Below, in pieces: positions 28,933-36,001 of a DNA stretch of 36,001 nt; the stretch's first letter is position 1; the number at the start of each line of letters is the position of its first letter. The notes under the pieces were generated by a model. It was not told the DNA's origin, made no database searches, and worked only from the letters and a program-made list of their open reading frames with translations. Position numbers and translations under genes: made by a program. The DNA lies in assembly GCA_003427395.1 (NCBI GenBank), contig BFEA01000334.1, forward strand, positions 37,763-73,763, written 5' to 3'. The DNA is from Chara braunii. Its lineage: Eukaryota; Streptophyta; Charophyceae; Charales; Characeae.

Positions 28933-29586
28933 CAGGGCCACATGTGGCGTAGTGCAATGCCGTATGGAAGCTCGAATCTACCCGCTCAGGTGCTCGAGAC
29001 GGACGGGCCTGGTCCCAGTTTCATTGCAAGACCCGGAACTCTGCACCCACAAGGCCCCTGGCCCCAGGGCAGAGAGACTCCAGGTGGTGGGTATGGTTGG
29101 GAAGGTGGTCAGGATTACCGAAATGGGCAGTCCCTGATGACACCCTGGGGTCCGAGAGAGGAGTGGCAGACAGGGAACAAAGGCAGTACAATCATTGCAG
29201 GGAACAAAGGCAGTACAATCATTGCTGGGAGGCATGGCTCATGCTAACTCTCCATTGCAGTGGCATGACCATTACCAGGCAGGGGGAGACGCCAACGTGT
29301 ACCAGCATCCAAGTTTCGGGGAACTTTATCAGCAGGACCGGCCCAATCATGTATTCCAGCCGCAACCTCGGTACCCAATGGGAGCGTATGACTGGAGAAA
29401 CATGTCATAGGGCAAGGGTCCCGCGTCAGGGGACCCGTCTCGTTGGGAAGGTGGAGGGAACATGTACCCAAATAGAAGAACAAGGAGAACCAACAGCAGG
29501 AGGTGGGACACATGGAAGGGTGACAACCGAGACCGTAGAGAGGGGCATACGCAGGACTGGCGCCAACAGTCACCGGGTCCTGCTGA
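28933..29586 (+). pseudogene. LINE ORF1 linker region, frameshifted
   Basis: After the ycf3 insert the likely frame encodes a Gly/Pro/Gln-rich, low-complexity segment (starting QGHMWRSAMPYGSS). Near 29,171-29,224 a 27-bp unit is duplicated in tandem, and coding quality moves to another frame (DNVYQHPSF-like, ending YDWRNMS at a TAG, 29,408-29,410). After the TAG the same frame continues as an Arg-rich stretch (YPNRRTRRTNSRRWDTW). It is probably the disordered basic middle of ORF1. The precise frameshift points cannot be fixed without sibling copies. Confidence 0.5.
29171..29224. repeat. 27-bp perfect tandem duplication
   Basis: 'cagggaacaaaggcagtaca' plus 'atcattg' occurs at 29,171-29,197 and again at 29,198-29,224. 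Because 27 is a multiple of three it does not shift the frame. Confidence 0.95.
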
Positions 29587-30537
29587 AGGTTTCAGGGAGG
29601 AAGAGGCAGCTCGTGGCAGGGTCCAACGCTGCACAGGCGCACAGAAGTCATCCAGGAAGAACTGTCAAAGACGTCGGTGACGTCTCGGTCTAAAGTCCGG
29701 TGGGGCAGTGAATGCAGCGAAGAGGACAGGAGATCTGCAGCAGCACACCCAGCAGCCTCATCATCTTCATTGGAGAGCTCAGCGGAATCCGGTTTGAAGA
29801 AGTTGATTGATCGTGAAACTGGAGGGAAACAGAGAGGGAACAAGGAAAATCGGACAGAGGCACTGAAGAAGAATCAAATGGAGACAGTACAGCACTGCAT
29901 AATCCCCATCCTCTGCACAAGAGCGAATGAGGGCACTTACTTCTTGGCTGTCTCAGATGTAGAGGGTAAACCCGTGATTCCGTCCATGGTGGTGGACAAG
30001 ACACCCACTCCAAGCTCGATTCTGGACACAACGAGGAAGCTGTATGGGGAACACGTGCCAGTGCGCCTCATCCCGCACTCTTCAATGGTTAACGTGGTTT
30101 GTGAAACGGTCCAGGGGTACTCCAAGATGTACTTCCCCCTAATGGACGCCCGCATACCAGAAGAAGCAGTGAGCCCCTTGGCGCAGTCAGGTATCAGATG
30201 GTTTCCCACCGATCTGATAAGGGAGCGAAATTCTGCAGAGCTTGAATCCATTCAAGTGCTACCAGGCATCTCAGCTTTGGTTTTACTCAATGTTAATGAC
30301 AAACTGTTGAGGGAGGAGGATCTGCACTCCGCCTTTCTGAATACCAGCCTGGTAGAAGAGTGGCGCTCCTCATCTAGAACCAGTTCAGCCAGGAGCACCG
30401 CCCAGGCCAATTCAAGACACACAGACAGAAGTGCTGCCAGGCGCAACAGCGCAGCAGCTTCGAGTCACGGCCAACAGCAGTCAATCTCCCGCATCCAATC
30501 ACAAGCGGAAGCAGCACAAGTTAATAGACAGAGTTAG
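29587..30537 (+). CDS. LINE ORF1 C-terminal part with Nudix-like domain
   Basis: The frame opens after a TGA at 29,584; the first ATG is 29,878. A Ser/Ala-rich, charged N-part precedes a globular domain at about 29,881-30,290. Its order is strand (HCIIPILCTRANEGTYFLAV), 'SDVEGKPVIPSMVVD', helix 'SSILDTTRKLYGEH', strands 'VPVRLIP' and 'VNVVCETV', 'KMYFPLMDARIPEEAVS' and 'GIRWFPTDLI'. This follows the Nudix fold pattern, with TRKLYGE where active members have REUXEEXGU. The catalytic Glu residues are missing, so it would be a binding domain or relic. A Ser/Arg/Gln-rich tail overlaps ORF2. The family call is a visual judgement and needs structure-based comparison. Confidence 0.5.
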   Translation, partial: RFQGGRGSSWQGPTLHRRTEVIQEELSKTSVTSRSKVRWGSECSEEDRRSAAAHPAASSSSLESSAESGLKKLIDRETGGKQRGNKENRTEALKKNQMETVQHCIIPILCTRANEGTYFLAVSDVEGKPVIPSMVVDKTPTPSSILDTTRKLYGEHVPVRLIPHSSMVNVVCETVQGYSKMYFPLMDARIPEEAVSPLAQSGIRWFPTDLIRERNSAELESIQVLPGISALVLLNVNDKLLREEDLHSAFLNTSLVEEWRSSSRTSSARSTAQANSRHTDRSAARRNSAAASSHGQQQSISRIQSQAEAAQVNRQS

Positions 30538-31245
30538 AGCAGAAACTTGGAATATCCAGGGCCTGGGTGACACTAATGGGAGATCGAAGAAGAGGCGGTT
30601 CAAAAGTTGGCTTCATGAGAAGAGAGTTAACTGCGTAATGGTGCAAGAGTCCAAACTGAATGAAGACAAACTGCGGGAATTAGCTCTGTGGTGGGAAGGA
30701 CCACAAGTCTGGGCCCCGGCCCGGGGTACGCGTGGAGGGGTGGGAATTTTACTGCACAGGGACCTCCAGGCCCTAGTAATTGACTNNGAGGTAGATGTGT
30801 GGGGCNGGTGGGCCTGGATGAAAGTGGAGATTGGGAAGGAGGATTGGGTTTTTATGACAGTATATGCCCCAAACGATGTGGGGGAGAGAGCAAGGTTCTT
30901 CCAAAGGCTGCTGACGCAGATCCCCAAGACCGAAAAGCTGGTGTTGGCAGGCGACTGGAACCTGTCGCTAGACGAAGCACTCCGACTGGGCTCTCACTAT
31001 GCTGACAGAAAGGATGTGCGGGCACTCTTAGAGCTCAGTGCAGAGCTGGCCCTTGCAGACCCCTTTCCGATTCTGAATCCAGATGACCCAGGTTACACCT
31101 GGTTCTCACACATGCACAGGGACAGACACGTGGTAACTAGTCGCCGCCTGGATTTCTTCCCCCTGAGCGAACAAGTAGCGGAAAGGATCACATCGGTTAG
31201 ACAAATCTACAGTCCGATTTCAGACCACAAGCCGGTTCTTGCAAG
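30356..31245 (+). CDS. LINE ORF2, APE-type endonuclease domain
   Basis: The frame opens after a TAG at 30,353 and has no ATG before the catalytic region. Motifs of the APE/exonuclease III-like nuclease that nicks target DNA appear in order: TWNIQGL (about 30,548), MVQESK (30,640), GVGILL, VYAPND (30,860), AGDWNLSLDE (30,946), SRRLDFF (31,139) and SPISDHKPVLAS (31,210). All key residues (Asn, Glu, Asp/Asn, Asp, Asp-His) are present. Ns at 30,786-30,787 and 30,806 leave two codons unknown. The frame is lost at about 31,243 by a 1-nt shift, after which the next frame continues the protein. It overlaps ORF1 by about 180 nt in a different frame. Confidence 0.85.
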
Positions 31246-32700
31246 TTGCACACAGGCCTCGAACGAGGGAGGGGCTTTTTCAGGCTTAACAGCCAAGTCT
31301 TGGAGGAGCCAGGAGTCAAGATGTGGGTCGAAGAGCACATGGCAGCCTGGGTGGAGGCCAAACCGTTGTTCGAATCCTCAGCAGCCTGGCTGGACGGAGG
31401 CATTGCGATTACTTCCGGCATACTCGATGTGTGCTCCAGAATCCTGGCAAGGGCTAGGAACAAAAAAGAAGCTGATTGCAGAAGGCGTGTGGAGGAAGCG
31501 GAAGAAAGGATGGAGGGACATCCGATCTCAGCAAGGGTGTGGGCGGCGGAAAGGGAGAGAAGGATGTCAGAATGGGACAGTTTACAGGCTGTGAAACAGA
31601 AGAGATGGGTGGAGCTCCTGCAAGAGAAGGGGATAGAAACAAACGACACGCTATCCAAGGAAACATTCCAGAAACTGCAACCGAGAAGAATGCAACAGCA
31701 GATGATAGAATTGAAACACCCAATCGACTCAGTGTCTCCCTCAGCGTGCTCAGCCACCGGCATGCTAAACTACGCAAGGATGTACTACTCCGACATCCTC
31801 ACAACCAGACGACCGCAGGAGGATGTGAACACAGACCTGTCTCAGACGTCAGACATGTGGAACGACCCAGAAGTTAGGCTGCAGGACAGCGCCAGGCTGG
31901 ACTTGGACAGGCCCCTCACGTTAGAAGAGGTAACCCAAACTCTGAAGTCTATGGCAAAGGGCAAGTCCCCAGGGGTAGACGGTCTCACAGTGGAGTTCTA
32001 CGTCGCTAACTGGGACGTCTTTGGGCCGCCGCTAGTAGAACTTTACAATGAGGTCCTAGTTGGGGGTAGATTGGGAAAGGGAATGACGCACGGAGTGATT
32101 GCAGTGCTGTTCAAGAAGGGGGACAAAGCTGAGGTAAGGAACTGGAGACCAATTTCACTTTTGAACGTATCCTATAAAATCCTAGCCAAATCGTTAGCCC
32201 GAAGGTTAGGGAGGTACTTACCGGAGTTGGTCGAGAGAGACCAAGGGGCATTTGTGCAAGGGCGGTCTATTTTNAACAANATTGTTANANCTATGGAGGC
32301 NTTGGAGATTGTTCAGGGGGAGAACCTAGACANGGCAATTCTCCTNCTTGACTTAGAGAAAGCATATGACAAGGTGGGTTGGACTTTCGTCCTGACCACC
32401 CTGCGGAGGATGGGGTTCGGAAACAGTTTTTGTTCCTGGATCATCGCCATGTACACATACTCAACATCGGCGATAATGATCAATGGTCATCTCTCGGAGG
32501 CTTTTACGCTGTCACGCTCTCTACGACAAGGCTGCCCACTGGCTCCTCTCATCTTTGTACTTCAGATGGAAGTGCTGATGAACAGGATTCGGCGCCACCC
32601 GGACATCAGGGGCCTGCAACTCCACACTGGTGAAGAATGCAAAGTCAAGGCACTGGCGGACGACTTTATCACGACATGCGAAACTCAGTCACTTCGCTCA
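31246..32700 (+). CDS. LINE ORF2, reverse transcriptase domain
   Basis: Continues ORF2 in the next frame (it opens on TTG, so it is not a separate gene). A helical, Glu/Arg-rich linker leads to the RT fingers and palm: GKSPGVDGLTVEFY (about 31,959), GVIAVLFKKGD, NWRPISLLNVSYKILAKSLA (32,140), QGAFVQGRSI, LDLEKAYDKV (motif A, first Asp at about 32,350), SLRQGCPLAPLIFVLQMEVL (motif B, 32,518) and KALADDFITT (motif C, 32,647). Both catalytic Asp of the ADD box are present; it reads ALADD where FADD is usual. This is the group found in L1-like elements. Seven or more Ns at 32,274-32,346 suggest that several genomic copies were merged. The frame is lost at about 32,685. Confidence 0.9.
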
Positions 32701-34784
32701 GTGCACTGAAGTCCATTATGAGGGAGTATTCAACTCTTTCGGAGGCTACTGCGAATTGGAGTAAATCGGCATACCTGTTGCCATCTCAATTTGTGCTAAG
32801 GGTCGGATGGGGAATGAAGAGAATTGTCGCAGGAAAGGAGGAGAGATTCTTGGGAATTCTAATTAGCCTGCAGATCAGTTCATCGGGTCAAGGAGTCCTC
32901 CTGCAACAGTGGATTGCGGCCAGACTCCGTGTGTGGGAATCCGCTTGGCACCTATCTATCATGGGCCGCGCGGTGGTGATAAATGCAGCCCTGTTCTCCA
33001 TCCTGTGGTTTGTGACCACGGTCAAGGAACTTGCGGATGGTATTGTGAAAGCCATAAGGAGGCTGATCTCCCGCTTCCTCTGGAAGCCAAGGGCACAGAA
33101 TGGAGAGGGATTCATCTCCAAAGTTGCGTTAGAGACCCTGTCCTTCCCGCGGGAGAAAGGGGGTCTGGGTCTAATAGACCCAGCCCGCAAAAACCAGGCC
33201 CAACTCAGGTGCTGAATCGTGAAGGTGGCCATGGCGCATTCCCGAGAACACTGGGTTACACTCGCAGAACGCATACTAGGCGGTGAATGGGGTCTGAGTC
33301 GACCTCAAGATGTGTGGGCTTGTTTCTTTATAGCATCCTTCAGGAAGAAGCATCTGAAGTCAGCATTCTGGGAGCCGGTCCGAAAAGCATGGAATAAGTC
33401 ACCTGCAGATCTGCCACACACCCCCACCACAAAGGAGGAGGTCCTATGCCAGCTGCTTTTCGAGAACCCTGCAATCATGGATCAGACCGGTGCTCCGCTG
33501 GCAGCAGACGGATCAGCTGGCTCCTTTGGCCAAGCCTGGGTGAAAAGAGGTGTGGTGAGAATGGAGGATATTTGGTGCCCTGTGTTGGGTAACTGAAAAC
33601 CGATAGGGGAGGTGAGGCCCACGTTGAGAGGGCTGCAACGTGTCGAACAACACTGGCAACAGATCGTAGAAGCCATCCCACAGAGGTGGTTGGAACTGCT
33701 TGGCCCCGAAGGAGTAGACCCGCCTGGCACCTGGTACAAATCAGGAATGGAGGAAGAAGACACAACGTGGAAAGTACTAGAGATCCTCCCCAACGGTTTC
33801 AGAAGAGTGGAGAGGTGGAGATGTGTGGACTTCTCGAATGCCCTGTCCCTGATGGAGGAGACAATCATCAAGACCTGGGACAACTTGCCGCAGGTCAGGG
33901 TAATTGAAAGGCGCAGGGATGGCTCAAAGGTACCCACCCAGATCTGGGTAGGTCGGGTTCCGCTCAGACAGCTTTCCATAGACCCACAGACCTGGAGCTG
34001 GTCACCGGGAATCGCTGATTCCCCTCCAGTGAAGCTGCTGGAGTATTGCACCGCGCGGGGTTACCAGCTTGCTGCTAAAGCTATGAAGTCCCCGACCCTA
34101 ATAGCCACTCAGCGTTGACAAGCGGTGTGTCATGAGGACATGTCAGGGGAGGATGCAAACTTCGACAGACTGTGGAAGTCCCTGACTGATCTGCCCAATT
34201 GCAAACAAGTAAGTATTCTCTGGTTACTGTCACTACTGAGCACCCCTTCTGCTGTTTGGCTGAGAGGCAGAGGGATGGAGGTGGAACTCGGATGCTCGAG
34301 ATGCAGATGGCCCTTCGAATCCACCCGCCATCTATGGTGGGACTGTCCAGCGTCCAAAAGGATATGGAACTGGTGGTCACACCACTGGAGGGAGTTTTGA
34401 GGAACAGGGGTAACATGGGATGAGAAATGGGTCCTATTGGGCTTTCTACCTCCAGAAGTGGGTGCCAGTCGAGGTTGGGGTTATGTGGCAAAGGCCACAA
34501 GAGGTTTGATCTGTGAAGTGATCTGGACAGACAGAAACAGGGCGAGGTTCCAGAAGAGGCCTCTGTCGGACAGTGAGATAAAAAACCGCATCAAAAGAGG
34601 ACTGAGGCAGGCGATTCGGGTCGACTGGAGAAGAAAAGCCAAAGCAGGCAAGGGTAACCATCATCAAATCCGCTGGTTCATGCGCACCTGGGCAAAGAAC
34701 TTCAAGCTTGCAGCGGTGCATCGTGACAGAGGCCTGGTCCTCTCCCCATGGTTATCTGACAGGGAGGGGGCCAAGCCCCAGTAA
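32690..34784 (+). pseudogene. LINE ORF2 C-terminal region (thumb and zf-RVT-like), four TGA stops
   Basis: After a frameshift near 32,685 one frame runs to 34,784 and is broken only by TGA at 33,213, 33,594, 34,116 and 34,398. It carries the RT thumb (SLSALKSIMREYSTLSEATA, ANWSKSAYLLPSQF, EERFLGILISL), the FLWKP and GGLGLIDP motifs typical of plant L1 elements, and a zinc-finger-like end, CSRCRWPFESTRHLWWDC (C-X2-C-X8-H-X4-C, about 34,291-34,344). A basic tail follows (IWTDRNRARFQ, IKRGLRQAIRVDWRRKAK). Each TGA falls where the surrounding sequence reads on smoothly, and Trp or Arg would be the likely ancestral residue. No TAA or TAG interrupts it. Confidence 0.8.
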
Positions 34785-35060
34785 TGTTGTTTGGTAGAAT
34801 CATCTGTAGAGTAGTCTGGCTTTGCCCGGGGTGAGCCCTCACCCAGTTTTAGAAGTTTTGTCCTGTAGAGTAGTCTGGCTTTGCCATGGGGAAAGGTGTG
34901 TAAAGAGCCGTGTAGCACCAGGACACTCGGTGTTAGTAGGGCCGAAGTGGGCCGTTAGGTGAGTGTCCGTAGGACTAGGATGTTATCCTCTGGGCCGTGT
35001 TAGTCCCAGAAGTAGGAATTTAGATTAGTTTAGAAGATTGTTAAGGTGCAGCAGTATTCT
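34785..35060 (+). other. LINE 3' UTR with short direct repeat
   Basis: After the final TAA the block 'tgtagagtagtctggctttg' occurs at about 34,804 and 34,865, about 60 bp apart. I see no long A-tail, so the end of the element is uncertain (about 35,050). Confidence 0.45.
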
Positions 35061-35310
35061 GGCCTAATAGGAGTACGGGAGAGATATTTATCGAGTCGTG
35101 TTTTTTTCGGCTACAAGTTTTCGGTTTTTAGAATGAAAAGAGGAATGAAGTAGAATTCTGGAGAGTCGCATTTAGAGTCTGTCTCCACAGGCGCAAGATT
35201 GTAAGCTAAGCTGGCTGATGCTGTCAGTACCCCGGGTTGAATTGTTGGGTTGGTTGCCTACCTACGTCTTCCCTCCCACCCACCCCTTTGCATGCATTTC
35301 CCAGTTGGTA
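35061..35310. other. No recognisable feature
   Basis: Short intergenic sequence between the estimated LINE end and the ACGT array. No LTR end or primer-binding site was found here. Confidence 0.4.
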
Positions 35311-35612
35311 CAGTGACACGTCAGCTACAGTGCCACGTCAGCAGTGACACGTCAGTGCCACGACAGCAGTGACACGTCAAACACAGTAACACGTCAGCTA
35401 CAGTGCCACGTGAGCAGTGACACGCCAGTGCCACGACAGCAGTGCCACGTACGCAACAATGCCACGTCAGCAGTGCCACGTCAGCAGTGACACGTCAGAC
35501 ACAGTGACACGTCAGATACAGTGACACGTCAGACACAGTGACACGTCAGACAATGCCACGTCAACAGTGCCACGTACACAACAGTGCCACGTCATTCATA
35601 GTGCCACGTCAG
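35311..35612. repeat. 20-unit array of TGMCACGTCA motifs
   Basis: About 20 units of 'cagtgccacgtcag' / 'cagtgacacgtcagac', spaced 12-18 bp apart, fill 300 bp up to the Gag-like start codon. Seventeen units keep an intact ACGT core; three read CACGAC or CACGCC. TGACGTGGC/TGACGTGTC on the other strand are classic plant bZIP-binding words (ABRE and C/G-box hybrids). Whether they act as such is inference. The first base of the ORF follows two bases after the last unit. Confidence 0.9.
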
Positions 35613-35613
35613 C

Positions 35614-36001
35614 ATGACGGGTCCAGCAATGGGTCTGCCAGGCCAACTAGCCAATGAGCCTATTGCCGACTACAAAAAGCGCTTCCAGGCTCAGCTCGCT
35701 TTCATCGAGGCTGAGGAACAATGCCAGCTGGCAGCCCCGGCTGCCCAGCTACAGGCTGAAGAAGCGGCAACAGCAGAGAAGTTGTGGCTACAGGCCGAAG
35801 CAGACACAGATGCCCAGGCTCGCCGCAAGGAAGCCTTGGATCTGCTGCAGCGGCATGAAGCCAACAACATCGACAGACTCAAGTTCTGGCACTTTGAACC
35901 GAACAGCGACGAGGCAACACCGGAAGAGCAGCATAAGGAGTTCCTCTCCAAACTCGTGACACGGTTGTTGTATGCTTGCAACTACCAACGGTCCGAGTTG
36001 G
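35614..36001 (+). CDS. Gag-like protein, probable Ty3/gypsy retrotransposon, 3' truncated by window
   Basis: From ATG 35,614 (the first ATG after an in-frame TAG at 35,599) the frame is open for 129 codons to the window edge. Residues ~15-95 are rich in Ala, Glu, Gln and Leu with heptad-like spacing (DYKKRFQAQLAFIEAEEQC, LQAEEAATAEKLWLQAEADT), which suggests a coiled coil. Residues ~98-129 (LKFWHFEPNSDEATPEEQHK, KLVTRLLYACNYQRSEL) resemble the transition into a capsid-like part. Gag is the most likely identity from the long coiled coil and repeat-rich surroundings, but no CCHC knuckle or protease is in view. The ACGT array lies directly upstream. Confidence 0.45.
   Translation, partial: MTGPAMGLPGQLANEPIADYKKRFQAQLAFIEAEEQCQLAAPAAQLQAEEAATAEKLWLQAEADTDAQARRKEALDLLQRHEANNIDRLKFWHFEPNSDEATPEEQHKEFLSKLVTRLLYACNYQRSEL

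Larger units (their letters stand above)
25550..35060 (+). mobile_element. L1-type LINE (non-LTR retrotransposon), degenerate
   Basis: A single long element on the plus strand: GC-rich 5' UTR (~2.2 kb), ORF1 with a zinc knuckle, a Nudix-like region, ORF2 with APE endonuclease, reverse transcriptase and a C-terminal Cys-His region, and a 3' UTR of about 280 bp. No RNase H domain was seen. The outer limits are estimates: the left edge is where a T/A-rich tract ends at about 25,550, and I could find no clear A-tail or target duplication on the right. ORF1 is interrupted by plastid DNA and both ORFs carry frameshifts and stops, so this copy is not autonomous. Confidence 0.85.

Noticed and set aside
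33213-34400. Alternative genetic code with TGA as Trp
   Set aside because: Many TGG codons occur in the same frames, the region also carries a frameshift, and ORF1 has TAG stops; decay explains it.
35311-35612. CRISPR-like array
   Set aside because: Units are 12-18 bp with no unique spacers of constant length, and the context is eukaryotic with a retrotransposon ORF alongside.

Overview
The window reads as repeat-rich nuclear DNA of a streptophyte (green-plant lineage), most likely a charophyte alga of the Chara type. The evidence is a plastid ycf3 piece that keeps the 3' end of a group II intron, a plant-like U6 snRNA copy, a plant L1-type LINE, an LTR with an initiator-Met-tRNA primer site, and many A-tailed retroposons. 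The genus is an inference; the sequence alone does not prove it. I see no intact host gene with convincing homology. Scattered N bases and a library adapter show that parts of the window are imperfect assembly.

Layout. Positions 1-9,350 hold intergenic sequence with old direct duplications, simple repeats, a diverged satellite (about 5.4-5.9 kb) and one protein-like broken reading frame (7.34-7.84 kb). Positions 9,350-22,450 are a mosaic of short transposons. They include at least three A-tailed retroposon families (called R1, R2 and R5 here), a ~165-bp hairpin family (H, four copies), a ~600-bp head-to-head foldback, a 434-bp terminal-inverted-repeat DNA element, a tRNA-derived SINE head and a U6 pseudogene. 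At 11,634-11,671 there is an exact Nextera mate-pair junction adapter followed by a chimeric insert, so this part of the assembly is artificial.

Positions 22,450-24,900 hold a GC-rich stretch with one possible short membrane-protein ORF. This runs into a transposon end and then into a complete 1,183-bp LTR (23,598-24,780) followed by a primer-binding site. Positions ~25,550-35,060 are one long degenerate L1-type LINE: a GC-rich 5' UTR with tandem monomers, ORF1 with a zinc knuckle, an unusual Nudix-like domain, and ORF2 with an APE endonuclease, a reverse transcriptase and a C-terminal zinc-finger region. A 169-bp plastid ycf3 fragment interrupts ORF1, and frameshifts and stops break both ORFs. 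Positions 35,311-35,612 are a 20-unit array of ACGT-core motifs, directly upstream of a Gag-like ORF (35,614 to the window edge).

How the parts relate. The LINE supplies the type of machinery (endonuclease plus reverse transcriptase) that normally mobilises A-tailed retroposons like those in the left half, but no direct link can be shown here. The LTR on the left of the LINE and the Gag-like ORF on its right may be the two sides of one Ty3/gypsy-like element into which the LINE inserted; this is a hypothesis.
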